A stretch of DNA of 64,000 bases from Paenibacillus kribbensis (lineage in GTDB: Bacteria > Bacillota > Bacilli > Paenibacillales > Paenibacillaceae), in NCBI RefSeq assembly GCF_002240415.1, contig NZ_CP020028.1:2629501-2693500 (forward strand), read 5' to 3'. Position numbers and translations under genes: made by a program. Of the stretch, positions 36,085 to 47,180 are shown piece after piece. The stretch's first letter is position 1; each line of letters starts with the position of its first letter. The notes under the pieces are model-generated. The model made no database searches, had not been told where the DNA came from, and saw only the letters and a program-made list of their open reading frames with translations.

Positions 36085-36124
36085 ATCGTACATTAGGCTG
36101 TTTGCCCTAATGTACGATTTTTTC
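36085..36124 (+). terminator. Shared hairpin 3, after the RND gene and before the rph start fragment
   Basis: ATCGTACATTAGG at 36085-36097 pairs with CCTAATGTACGAT, with one extra C, and is followed by TTTTTTC. Its arms and loop (TTGCCC) match the hairpins at 29329 and 31393. It lies 48 bases after the pump stop and 19 bases before a likely rph start codon. Confidence 0.7.
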
Positions 36125-36142
36125 TTTTACTGGAGTAATACA

Positions 36143-36169
36143 ATGAATGGTGAGCGATTAGTTCTTTTA
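36143..36169 (+). pseudogene. Putative 5' fragment of a rifamycin phosphotransferase gene (rph), cut by a Tn3-type inverted repeat
   Basis: A TGGAG site at 36131-36135 precedes an ATG at 36143, which reads MNGERLVLL for nine codons. It then runs directly into the GGGG that opens the Tn3-type inverted repeat. Rifamycin phosphotransferases begin with a similar short polar-hydrophobic segment, and the 3' part of such a gene survives beyond the transposon remnant. The match is short, so the assignment is inference. Confidence 0.4.
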
Positions 36170-36207
36170 GGGGTCCCGCCAACATTTTAACGAAAATATA
36201 CGCTAAG
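36170..36207. repeat. Tn3-family terminal inverted repeat (left end, 38 bp)
   Basis: It starts GGGGTCCCGCCAACATTT and ends ACGCTAAG. Both ends, and the 38-base length, are typical of Tn3-family termini and especially like Tn4430. The expected partner repeat, ending in GGCGGGACCCC, was not found within the next few kilobases. Confidence 0.8.
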
Positions 36208-36261
36208 CCTTCGGCCGTACCCGACTTAGCGTTTTTTCTTACTCTAAGCCGGGTACGGCCC
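36200..36261. other. Two overlapping hairpins at the transposon left end
   Basis: ACGCTAAG of the inverted repeat pairs with CTTAGCGT at about 36225-36233, followed by TTTTTC, forming a + strand terminator. A 17-base arm at 36213-36229 (GGCCGTACCCGACTTAG) pairs with 36245-36261 with one mismatch. The two structures exclude each other. They could block transcription entering the transposon and end tnpA transcription. Confidence 0.5.
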
Positions 36262-36272
36262 CAGATCACTGG

Positions 36273-38865
36273 TCATTCAACTTCCTGTTGTTTAAGCGGT
36301 CGTAAGGAATTGAGAGACGTATTCTGCTTGAAATTGAATTTGTATTCGCCTAAGAAATTAATGTGCTCCCATCCAAGGGGAGAAATGTGGTTTAGTAGTT
36401 CCTCCTGAAGCTTTCCTTGCTTTTTGCGGTGTTCTGTTGCTTGCTGGAGATAGGCGGTATTCCAAACGCTAATTGCATTAATTATGATATTCAATGCGCT
36501 TGCCCGTTGGAGCTGGTCTTGTAACGCACGTTCTCGCAGCTCGCCATGTTTGCCAAAGAAAATTGCTCTGGCCAACGCGTTCATGGCTTCCCCTTTGTTT
36601 AACCCCCGATGGATTTTTCGCCGTAGCGCCTCGCTCGAAAGGTAATCCAGAATGAAGATCGTTTTCTCAATACGCCCCATTTCTCGCAGCGCGGTAGCCA
36701 AGCTATTCTGTCTTGCATAGGAACCGATCTTCCCCATAATGAGTGATGCTGAAACGGTGCCTTCCCGGATGGAGTGAGCCAGCCGGAGAACATCATCGTA
36801 GTTTTCTTGAATGATCTTTGTGTTAATCTGTCCGCGAAGCAGCTTCTCTAATTTAGGAAAATCAGAAGATTTCCCGATAGTGTAGAGCTTGGAATCAGCC
36901 AGATCGCGTAAGCGCGGCGCAAAGCGAAATCCGAGCAGATGTGTTAAACCAAAGACTTGATCGGTGTACCCTGCTGTATCCGTATAATGCTCCTCGATGG
37001 CTAAGTCCGTTTCATGGTGGAGCAAACCGTCGATGACGTGTACGGCATCCCGAGCGTTCGTATTGATGACTTTCGTGTAGAACGTAGAAAATTGGTCACT
37101 CACGAACCGATAAATCGTAGCTCCTTTTCCGGTTCCGTAATGGGGATTCGCGTCTGCGTGAAGTGCCGAAACTCCAATCCGGACGCGCATACCATCAGAT
37201 GATGAGGTCGTGCCGTTTCCCCAATATGAGGGCAGAGCAAGCTTGTGATGGAAATTTACAAGAACAGCCTGTGCTTTATTCATCGCGTCTTCGTACAGCC
37301 GCCATTGCGCTGTATTAGCCATTTGCCGATATGAAATGTTCGGCGTGGCTTCAGCCATTTTTGTAAGTCCAATGTTCGTTCCCATTGCCATAAGGGTAGC
37401 CATGAGGATTGTCGTTTCTTCCTCGTTCGGAGCGCGATTACTGGACGCGTGAATAAATTGCTCATGAAAATTAGTCCAGTTGGCTACTTCCATGAGCAGA
37501 TCCGTTAGCTTAATTCGTGGCAGCAGTTCATATAGGGAAAGGCTGAAATTCCGGGATTCATCGGGAACATCTTTCTCCAATCGCTCGATATGCAATTTCC
37601 CGTTCTCCAAATTAACGCCGTCCAGTTCATCGATATGGTCCGAAACCCAGTTTAATCTTTGAAGCAGTGATTCAGTACGCTCTTCAAGATATTCCTTTGC
37701 GGACAAGCTAACGGCAAGCTTTGTAGCGTTAGGATCAAGAATATTCCAATCAGCTTTCGGTACAAGGTATTCCTCGAAGTCCTTATGCTGACGGCTTCCG
37801 ACAATGGATACGTCCCCAGAACGAACATAATTCCGCAGCTCTGTCAGGACAGCCATTTCGTAGTAATGCCGGTTGATGGTTCCGTCGTCGTCGTAAACAT
37901 GTTTTTGCCAGCGGTTTGAAACGAAGTTCAGCGGTGCGCCTTCCGGAACTTTTCGTTTTCCGGTTTCGTTCATTTCCCGGATGATATCAACCGCTTTCAT
38001 TAGCGGCTCTGCCGACTTAGTAGACTGAAACTCCAACGATTTTAGCAGTGTTGGCGTGTATTTCCGGAGCGCATAGAATTTCTTTTCCAGCAAGTCCAAA
38101 TAGTCGTAATCTACGGGCCGCGATAGCCGTTTAGCTTCTTCCACGGATGCGACGATCTGATCCCACGGCATAACGGCATCAAGCGCAACAAACGGATCAG
38201 TTCCTACCTGGAATTTCCCTTAACCACGCCAAGTAAGTTTTGCTGCTTTCCGGCATGGTGGTTAAGACGCAATCCAGCTTGGCAATTTGTAATTCTGTCA
38301 GTGAACTGCTGAGCAGCTTGAATATTTTTTCTTCTGTCCGTTTGCGAGTTTCCCAAACTGCTCTTTCAATCGTAGCCATTGAGGGCAGAATGATTTTACG
38401 TTTACGTAAATCTTCAAGTGCGAGCTGAATCAGGTGTAAGGGATTGCCGTTTGCCATTGCATGGCTAAAAAGATGCTTGCACAAAGAACGATACTCGCTC
38501 AATGTAAATGTCTGGTAACCATACTCCTTCCGGATTTCCTCTAAATGCTCATATTTCGTAGCTTCCCGTTCGCCGTAAGATGCAAAGGAATACACATCAG
38601 TATTGATTTGCACTGCAATATAACGAAGAATATGAACCGGCACTTCCTTTATATCAGAAAGCGTACAGCCGAGATAACGAAGTACGCACAACTGCACGGC
38701 GAAGCCAAGTCGATTATAATCTCTTCGCCGCTGCTGGATGATTTCAAGGTCATGCTTGGTAAATGTGAAATAGGTGCCCAATTCCCATTCGCCGAGATCA
38801 GACGGTATTTGCAAATATTGCAACCGTTCCTCCGGAGTCAGCAGTTCCCTTACTCTTGCGTACAT
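36273..38865 (-). pseudogene. tnpA: Tn3-family transposase gene, tnpA, with internal deletion and frameshift
   Basis: The N-terminal frame (38197-38865, 222 residues) carries LTPEERLQYLQIP and RRRDYNRLGFAVQLCVLRYLG and ends in LREIPGRN-stop. The C-terminal frame (open to 36273) resumes as DPFVALDAVMPWDQIV and holds the DDE acids: SSDGM, YTDTAG and NKGEA. The two frames do not join. Together they make about 860 residues, against 970-1000 usual for Tn3 transposases, so about 120 residues seem lost between the REIPG and DPFVALDA segments. The protein should be inactive. Confidence 0.8.
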
Positions 38866-38878
38866 CGTTCTAATCCCC

Positions 38879-39750
38879 CTATTGCCATGCTATTTTTTCG
38901 ACTTCCGCTTGCAGATCCACACGGGTTGCTTTGACATAAATCATCGTTGTGTCCAGACTATCGTGTCCCATAATTTGCGCCAAACGGTGCAACGGCGTGT
39001 TTTCTGCCATAACATAGCCGAAGCGGTGCCGTAGATCGTGGGCGCTTAATCCTTCTAGCCGGGCGGCTTTCACATATTTTTGAATCAAATGACGTAAAGC
39101 ACGTTCGGTTAATCGATAACCGGTCTTCTCCGATGGAAACAAATAAGGGCTGTTCGGAGTAAGTTCTGCCAGATATTTTTCTAAAGCAGCTCTGCACGTA
39201 GCGTTCAAAGGAACTTCTCGCTGTTTATTCCTTTTTCCGGATCGGACTGTTAAATGGCCACTGCGTTTACCGATTTGAATATCTCTGGGAGCCAGGTCAC
39301 ACACTTCCATTGTCCGCAAGCCGGTGTGAAACATCATGATTAGAATCGTCTGGTCCCGAAGAGAACCGCTGTGCTCAGCCGCAGCGATCAATGCAGCTTC
39401 TTCTTTATCTGTCATCTGTCTTGGGCTTACCTTTTCTCCCGAAACCAATTTGACCAGCTTCGAAGGGTCTCGACGAATCCTGGATTCCGATACGGCCCAC
39501 TCGAAAAAACGTTTCAGAGTTATAAGCCGTCGGTTAATGGTCGCTGGTTTCAATTCCATTACTTTTTGTGCAACTTCCCGGTATCGTGTTAATGTTGGAG
39601 TAGCCACATCTTCAATTTGAAACGATAAAATGCTTCAAGTCGCTTGCGTACTCTTTCAATGTTTTGGGATTCAAATCTTCGTGGGTGGTGAGAGCTTGAA
39701 TGAAGTCCTGAATCGTCTGCTCGCCCTGTTCCGAAATCCCGGTCGCCTAG
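38879..39750 (-). pseudogene. TnpI-like tyrosine recombinase gene, frameshifted
   Basis: The main frame (38879-39607, 242 residues) carries the catalytic set of tyrosine recombinases: R in TGLRTMEV, HDLRHRFG, H in MGHDSLDTT and Y in MIYVKAT. Its start lacks the core-binding N-terminus. Another frame just upstream on the same strand encodes QDFIQALTTHEDLNPKTLKE and ASDLKHFI, a typical N-terminal segment, then stops. A one-base shift near 39631 would join them as KHFI-FQIEDVATPTL. The gap to tnpA is 13 bases, as in Tn4430, where TnpI resolves cointegrates. Confidence 0.7.
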
Positions 39751-39754
39751 GCTT

Positions 39755-40688
<934 letters not shown>

Positions 40689-40694
40689 TGGTTG

Positions 40695-40751
40695 AAAAAG
40701 GATGAGCAAGATTCACATTCGGCAAACGGTGGATCTAAACTCATCCTTTTT
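40695..40751. terminator. Bidirectional terminator
   Basis: AAAAAGGATGAG pairs with CTCATCCTTTTT across a 34-base loop. It separates the rph fragment from the converging SnoaL-like gene. Confidence 0.75.
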
Positions 40752-40753
40752 GC

Positions 40754-41191
40754 TTATTTCCCGGCGTCACCCGTGATATTGACTAATACGTCGTTAACGT
40801 GGGCCGTGTCGTGATGCTCGTGGTAGACGGCGATTTTATCGCCCCGGAGCTCAAAGAGAAAATGATAATGGTTCTGATAGCGAAGTCCACTCTTCAACTT
40901 CATCGTTGAGTAGGCCTCCACTGCCACACGGTCCCCTTGGATGATCCAACCGGTAGGGACGATCTGAAGTGGCCCGTCAGTAATGTCGTTCAGCGGGGCC
41001 AGCATCGATCGGAATTCATCCTTGGAGACGAACCCGGGGTGTGGAAGTCCGCTCATCCACCACTCGACATCATCGGTGAGCATGTCGAGTAGTGCATTCA
41101 ACGGCTCCGTGTTCTGAGGGTCCCCCCAACGACCTTGCCCATAAAGGCTGAGGAAGTGTTCAATAATCTTCTTCTTGCCTGTGTTGTCCAT
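40754..41191 (-). CDS. SnoaL-like/NTF2-fold protein
   Basis: An AAAGGAG site points to the ATG at 41191 (145 residues). The pattern HFLSLYGQGRWGDPQN, LLDMLTDDVEWWMSGLPHPG, VAVEAYSTMKLKSGLRYQNHYHFLFEL and YHEHHDTAHVNDVL is that of SnoaL-like proteins, which share the nuclear transport factor 2 fold. Members act as cyclases, isomerases or hydrolases on small cyclic compounds; the substrate here is unknown. It is divergent from a LysR gene that may control it. Confidence 0.8.
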   Translation of the reverse strand: MDNTGKKKIIEHFLSLYGQGRWGDPQNTEPLNALLDMLTDDVEWWMSGLPHPGFVSKDEFRSMLAPLNDITDGPLQIVPTGWIIQGDRVAVEAYSTMKLKSGLRYQNHYHFLFELRGDKIAVYHEHHDTAHVNDVLVNITGDAGK

Positions 41192-41335
41192 TTTTGAATT
41201 CACACTCCTTTGTAGAGTTCGGGTTCCTGGCAGGATCACATCGTCCGATAAATTTAGGTTGAATTGTTGTCTGCAGACAGGTACATTATAAATCAGAGTT
41301 TTATGTGCAGTAAAATTGATATATTAGAATTAAAC

Positions 41336-41352
41336 GTTCATTAATAATGAAC
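41336..41352. promoter_or_regulatory. Candidate LysR operator
   Basis: GTTCATTA-A-TAATGAAC is a perfect 17-base palindrome 41 bases before the LysR start, in the SnoaL/LysR divergent region. A second perfect palindrome TGTCTGCAGACA lies at 41268-41279. Confidence 0.5.
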
Positions 41353-41393
41353 TATAGTCATGTCATAAATTTTACATACAAAGGTGTGAAAAC

Positions 41394-42251
41394 GTGGAGC
41401 TTCGTCATCTCATAACCCTGAAAACTATTGTTGAAAAAGGCGGATTTAAAAAAGCTGCTGAGCATCTAGGTTACGCCCAGTCCTCCGTCACTGCACATAT
41501 CAAGGAGTTGGAAGCTGAGATCGGAAAACCTGTTTTTGATCGTTTGGGTAAAAAAGTCGTGCTAACCCACTACGGAGAACAGTTTCTTCCTTACGCTTTA
41601 AAAATCATTGAATTATACGATCAAGCTTTAACGACAGACAACGAACCTACAGGTGATCTTACACTGGGTGTATCGGAATCACTTATGATTCATCGCGTCC
41701 CATCTCTTCTTGTCGAGTATAAAAAAGTATATCGGAATGTGAATTTATCCCTCAAAACACTTGATTTCCAAGATATTATGGCCTGTCTTCAAACAGGAGA
41801 AATCGATATTGCATTAGTATTGGAAAGTGATGGATGGAAATTGCCCGAACTCCACTGTGAACAGCTGATGAGAGAAAAAATGGTGATCATCAGCCCGACT
41901 CTTGAAAAGAATCTTGAACTGGGGGCTGTACTTTATACCGAACGTAGTTGCGGTTATAAGGCTGTTTTTAATGAATATATCCATTACAAGAAATTAAAAG
42001 TTAAAGAAAGTCTGGAATTTCAGAGCATCGAAGCGATTAAACAATGTGTTAGGAGCGGTTTAGGAATATCCATGGTTCCTTATTTTTCGGTACAAGAGGA
42101 ATTGGAAAGCCATAAATTAATCGGGGAAGAGGTCGAATCTGATCTTACCGCAGTTTCAACGTACCTTGCTTACCACAAAGATAAATGGCTTTCACCATCA
42201 ATGAAAAGTATGATTTCATTAATAAAAAAGCATGCTAAGGAGTGGATGTGA
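41394..42251 (+). CDS. LysR family transcriptional regulator
   Basis: The 285-residue protein opens with MELRHLITLKTIVEKGGFKKAAEHLGYAQSSVTAHIKELEAEIGKPVFDRLGK (residues 1-53), a standard LysR helix-turn-helix. The effector domain runs from about residue 85. A GTG start follows an AAGGTG site. It probably controls the divergent SnoaL-like gene and itself through the palindrome upstream. A hairpin follows at 42342. Confidence 0.9.
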   Translation: MELRHLITLKTIVEKGGFKKAAEHLGYAQSSVTAHIKELEAEIGKPVFDRLGKKVVLTHYGEQFLPYALKIIELYDQALTTDNEPTGDLTLGVSESLMIHRVPSLLVEYKKVYRNVNLSLKTLDFQDIMACLQTGEIDIALVLESDGWKLPELHCEQLMREKMVIISPTLEKNLELGAVLYTERSCGYKAVFNEYIHYKKLKVKESLEFQSIEAIKQCVRSGLGISMVPYFSVQEELESHKLIGEEVESDLTAVSTYLAYHKDKWLSPSMKSMISLIKKHAKEWM

Positions 42252-42341
42252 AGTTTAAGTTCGCCAGGCAAAAGTCTAAACTAGCTGGAACCATTCGGGG
42301 CTCGTTTTTTGTAATAAAAGGAGAATATTAAAGTAAGCTGT

Positions 42342-42382
42342 AGGGGAGAATGGTGTCATTTTTTTGTGACGCAATTCTCCCT
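42342..42382 (+). terminator. Hairpin after the LysR gene
   Basis: GGGAGAAT pairs with ATTCTCCC, with GTCA/TGAC inside and a T7 loop. It has no strong T run after it, so termination is uncertain. Confidence 0.45.
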
Positions 42383-42521
42383 TGCTGGTTTTATGAAAAA
42401 CGTATTTTTGTAAATATAAAAAAACAAATTGTTAAGTCATGTATTTATCACTTGTTTAGTTTCGATCATTATTTAAAATCTATTGATATATAAAGTTATT
42501 ATGGGTATATAGGACTAAAAC

Positions 42522-43022
42522 TTGGGGGGGGGATTAAAATTATACTATTTACATTACAAAGACATCTTCGATCTCATAGAACAAACGGAAATAATGCGAG
42601 GATTGCTGGATATTTTTGAACCAATAGACTTAAACCAACTGATGTTGCATGAGGATGAGGAATTACCTTTTCCTGCATTTGTCCAAGCTTTTGAATATTT
42701 GCAGACACACGCTTATTTTTTTAAAGCCGTATTCCATTCTTCGGCTCCCAGTGAATTAAGAGACCGACTGCAATTTCTGGTTGGAACCCGTTTGTATGAA
42801 AATTTGAAACAAGATCATCCGCATGCTCAGTGGTCAACTTATCCTTCTGGTTATCTTATAGCTTATTTGGGCAATGCACAGTTTGGTTTAATCCAGCATT
42901 GGTTCATGAAGGATCAGTCGTTGCCTCCGGCTGAAATTGCACGTCTACTAACTCGATTTATTAAAACGACACCCTGTCTTTCACACCATTTTCAATCGGA
43001 GAACAATGTAACGGGGGAATAG
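42522..43022 (+). pseudogene. TetR-family regulator remnant without DNA-binding domain
   Basis: The 166-residue frame starts at a TTG within a G9 tract and reads LYYLHYKDIFDLIEQTE, which is the segment that normally follows the TetR helix-turn-helix (TFYLHYKDK-type). The rest (FVQAFEYLQTHAYFFKAVFHS, GYLIAYLGNAQFGLIQHWF, LPPAEIARLLTRF) is a TetR-like C-terminal ligand domain. About 45 residues that bind DNA are missing, and the 270 bases upstream encode nothing like them. It is probably a truncated gene, or a rare dominant-negative protein. Confidence 0.6.
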
Positions 43023-43117
43023 ATGCTAAGCCTGACTACAAAAGAGAAATTTATTTTGCTTCATTATCCGGTCATGGTCATAATTCAAATAAAAATAAAA
43101 CACAATGAGAAATTATT

Positions 43118-43160
43118 AAACAAGGCAGTCCGTTTCTTCGGTCTGCCTTGTTTTGATTTT
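43118..43160. terminator. Bidirectional terminator
   Basis: AAACAAGGCAG pairs with CTGCCTTGTTT, with T runs on both strands. It lies between the TetR remnant and the converging alpha-galactosidase gene. Confidence 0.8.
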
Positions 43161-43187
43161 TCTTATCGTCATTTTAGATTGCATCTG

Positions 43188-45416
43188 TTATCCGCAGGGA
43201 ATAGCCTTAAGGCGGAAGGTAGAGCTGACAAAATCCCCTGCCAGGTCCGAGACAACAAGCCCGATTCTCATTAGGCGGTCACCTCCAAAGATTTCGCCGC
43301 CGAACGCTGAACAGAAAGGGGAAACGCTGTCTTCGATTTTATACTTTTTCTCTGGGTCAAGTCCTTTTAGAGTTAGTCGCCGAATTGGTCCATTTGGCTG
43401 GGCCAGCACGCGGAAATAAGCAACAAATGCTTCCGACTGGTCCTCGCTGACGAACATCCAGGCCGTATCGCCTCGGCCTTCAAACGGGCTAAGAAGCCGA
43501 TACATATTCCCCTGCTGTACAAGGGAGCGAATTTCCTTATACTGAGCGATTTGTTTGGCAGCGAGCTCTTCTTCTTCTTTTGTAAATGCAGTGAGGTCAA
43601 GCTCGTAGCCAAAGTTGCCGCTCATGGCCACGTCGCCGCGTATAGCGAGAGAGGTGATTCGTCCCACCTGATGGTTCGGCACGCTCGATACGTGTGCCCC
43701 CATGGTGCTGGCCGGATACACGATGCTTGTTCCGTACTGGATAGCCAATCTTTCAATCGCATCGGTATCGTCGCTGGTCCACGTTTGCGGCATATAGTAG
43801 AGCATTCCGGGATCGAACCGTCCGCCTCCTCCAGAGCAGCTTTCGAACAAGATGTTCGGGAAGCGGGAGGTCAGACGTTCCAGCAGATCGTAAAGTCCGA
43901 GCATATAACGGTGTGCGGTTTCCTTTTGCCGTTCGTTAGAAGCTGTAGCCGAAGCAATCTCCGTCATATTACGGTTCATGTCCCACTTGACATAAGTAAT
44001 TGGAGCAATCGAGAACACGGAGCTAAGCGTTTCGTACAAATAATCGCATACTTCCTTGCGAGAGAGATCAAGCACCAGTTGGGACCGACCTTCCGTCCGC
44101 CGCCGACCCTCAGCATGCAGGCACCAATCGGGATGCTTGCGGTACAATTCACTATCAGGAGACACCATTTCCGGCTCTACCCACAGCCCAAACTGTAATC
44201 CTTGTTCATTAACTCGTTTGGCCAGGTCAGCAAGACCTCCAGGCAGCTTGCGGCGGTCTTCAAACCAGTCTCCAAGAGAAGTATCGTCATTGTCGCGTTT
44301 GCCAAACCAACCGTCATCGAGAACAAAGAGCTCAATACCAAGGGGACCCGCTTCCTTGGCAATCGCTTCGATTTTATCGGCGTCGAAGTTGAAATAAGTG
44401 GCTTCCCAATTGTTTACGAGAATAGGGCGCTCTTTGTCACGGTAAACACCCCGGCACAGACGTGTGCGGTAGAGCCGATGATAGGTACGCGACATGCCCC
44501 CAAGACCTTCTTCGGAAAAGACCAGTACGGCTTCAGGGGTCTGGAATGACTGACCCGGTTCAAGTCGCCAGGAGAAATCAAAGGGATTGATTCCGATACT
44601 TACACGGGTTTGGCTGAACTGCTCTACTTCTGCCTGTGCAACGAAGTTGCTGCTGTAGACCAGACTAAAGCCGTACACATCTCCGCGATCTTCAGTCGCA
44701 TCAGGACGAAGCAGTGCCAGAAAGGGATTCATCTGGTGACTGCTGGAACCCCGGCGACTTTCCAAGCGAATAGCCCCAGGCCCGAGGTCGCGGCGCTGGA
44801 TATGTCTTTCACGCACCCAGGCTCCGGACAGGTAGAGAGCTTGGTAGTTGGAATCTGCGAAATCGACAGAGGCGCTCATGGCTTGCTCAATATTTATGAC
44901 AGCGCTTCCTTTATGCTCAAAAAGAGTAGATCGGACAATAGCGCTGTGATTAGCAAATACGGTATAGAGCAGTGTAGTTTTAAGTCCCGAGTATTGGTCC
45001 TCAAGGATAAGAAAGAGGGTTGAAGCTTCATCGTCCGATTCGGTATAGACGGCAGGAAGCCCTTCGAGCTTTGGTTTACCCGGTACAATGCGGTAGCCGC
45101 TATATTTTAGCTCCGTAATCCGGCTTCCATCTGCAAGTGCAACCTGGTAAGCGGGCTGACGAAAGTCGCTTGTTCCATATTGAGGATATTCCTGGGGAAG
45201 GGTGTCCAGGGAAATCGTGCGGTTGGAAGGCACAGGATTAGGAGAGAAGGAGCAGCGCTCCCTGAGCTCCAGTATATTTGCCAGGCTTTTATCATGATGA
45301 AGTCGGGCCCCCCAATAGACATGTGCAGGATACCCTTCTACAAGCTGGATAATATAGCTGCAATCTTTGGACTGCAGATGGAACAAGCCAAGCGCCTCAT
45401 TTACATGAATGTTCAT
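43188..45416 (-). CDS. Alpha-galactosidase, glycoside hydrolase family 36
   Basis: An AAGGAGTG site points to the ATG at 45416 (742 residues, the usual size of GH36 enzymes). The central TIM barrel has NNWEATYFNFD, FVLDDGWFGKRDND, LWVEPEMVS, the nucleophile Asp in YVKWDMNRNM, and the acid/base Asp in TWTSDDTDAIERL. The N-terminal half is a beta-sandwich. It cleaves terminal alpha-galactose from raffinose, melibiose or plant galactosides in the cytosol. A LacI gene lies 85 bases upstream on the same strand and probably controls it. Confidence 0.92.
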   Translation of the reverse strand: MNIHVNEALGLFHLQSKDCSYIIQLVEGYPAHVYWGARLHHDKSLANILELRERCSFSPNPVPSNRTISLDTLPQEYPQYGTSDFRQPAYQVALADGSRITELKYSGYRIVPGKPKLEGLPAVYTESDDEASTLFLILEDQYSGLKTTLLYTVFANHSAIVRSTLFEHKGSAVINIEQAMSASVDFADSNYQALYLSGAWVRERHIQRRDLGPGAIRLESRRGSSSHQMNPFLALLRPDATEDRGDVYGFSLVYSSNFVAQAEVEQFSQTRVSIGINPFDFSWRLEPGQSFQTPEAVLVFSEEGLGGMSRTYHRLYRTRLCRGVYRDKERPILVNNWEATYFNFDADKIEAIAKEAGPLGIELFVLDDGWFGKRDNDDTSLGDWFEDRRKLPGGLADLAKRVNEQGLQFGLWVEPEMVSPDSELYRKHPDWCLHAEGRRRTEGRSQLVLDLSRKEVCDYLYETLSSVFSIAPITYVKWDMNRNMTEIASATASNERQKETAHRYMLGLYDLLERLTSRFPNILFESCSGGGGRFDPGMLYYMPQTWTSDDTDAIERLAIQYGTSIVYPASTMGAHVSSVPNHQVGRITSLAIRGDVAMSGNFGYELDLTAFTKEEEELAAKQIAQYKEIRSLVQQGNMYRLLSPFEGRGDTAWMFVSEDQSEAFVAYFRVLAQPNGPIRRLTLKGLDPEKKYKIEDSVSPFCSAFGGEIFGGDRLMRIGLVVSDLAGDFVSSTFRLKAIPCG

Positions 45417-45501
45417 GATATTCACTCCTTAGGGGTTCATCATATCGATTGTTTTACGACAGGATACTTATCCATGCCAAGAAGACTTTCAAAAACCGAT
45501 T

Positions 45502-46524
<1,023 letters not shown>

Positions 46525-46637
46525 TTCGATTTCATCCTAGCACATCCGAATGATCTTTTCAAGATAGCAGTTGAATCCGGAGTATGAAAGTGAAAACTCC
46601 GCTGATTCAATTGCTTTTTATTTGTAGCGAAAAGCAA

Positions 46638-46988
46638 CTATTCGAAATGAAAATTTTCCTTCAAACGCTTGATGTCCGCTCTTGGAGGAGAACCGAACAT
46701 ACGTGAATATTCACGGCTGAATTGAGACGCGCGCTCATAGCCGATCCGGAATGCGACATCAGCGGCATCTGCCGACTCGGATAATAAAAGACGGCGGGCC
46801 TCCTGCAGGCGCAGCAGCTTTTGAAATTGAAGTGGGCTCATAGCCGTTACCTCTTTAAAGTTCCGATGAAATGATGAAACGCTCATACTGGCTACTTCAG
46901 CAAGCTCCTCGATCCGCAGAGGCTTATCATAATGATGAATAATTTGTTCAATGGCTTCTCTAATTCGGTACGTATTGCTGCCCTCCAT
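46638..46988 (-). CDS. AraC-family DNA-binding domain, probably the C-terminal half of a broken gene
   Basis: The 116-residue frame contains both AraC helix-turn-helix motifs: LRIEELAEVASMSVSSFHRNFKEVTAMSPLQFQKLLRLQEARRLL, then VAFRIGYERASQFSREYSRMFG (residues about 24-108). Related regulators have about 300 residues with an N-terminal effector domain. Upstream, the frame is stopped by a TAA within 15 codons, so the effector part is gone. It may be a pseudogene fragment or a short active protein. Confidence 0.6.
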   Translation of the reverse strand: MEGSNTYRIREAIEQIIHHYDKPLRIEELAEVASMSVSSFHRNFKEVTAMSPLQFQKLLRLQEARRLLLSESADAADVAFRIGYERASQFSREYSRMFGSPPRADIKRLKENFHFE

Positions 46989-47130
46989 AGCAATCTGTCC
47001 GAGTGTAACTGTTTACACGAATTCATAACCATATTTTCTTAGAAGCCCGGTCGGTTCCATCTAGACTGGTAACACATGTTCTTTCTGTAGAGGAAAGAGC
47101 TTATCCATCTATAGGGCACGCTTTTTGGGA

Positions 47131-47173
47131 TTGACAGAGGTATGGTTGCATGAGAAAATGTACGCGCGTACAT
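47131..47173 (+). promoter_or_regulatory. Promoter and operator of the LacI-type sugar cluster
   Basis: TTGACA at 47131 and GAAAAT at 47154 are 17 bases apart. The perfect palindrome ATGTACGCGCGTACAT at 47158-47173 overlaps the -10 and the expected transcript start. It has the central CG typical of LacI-family operators, so autorepression is likely. Confidence 0.65.
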
Positions 47174-47180
47174 AAAATAA

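Noticed and set aside
29329..36124. Shared hairpins as plain binding sites for the NarL-type regulator
   Set aside because: Each carries a T run on the same strand and arms spaced too far apart for a typical LuxR-type dimer site; a terminator-like role is more likely, though binding is not excluded.
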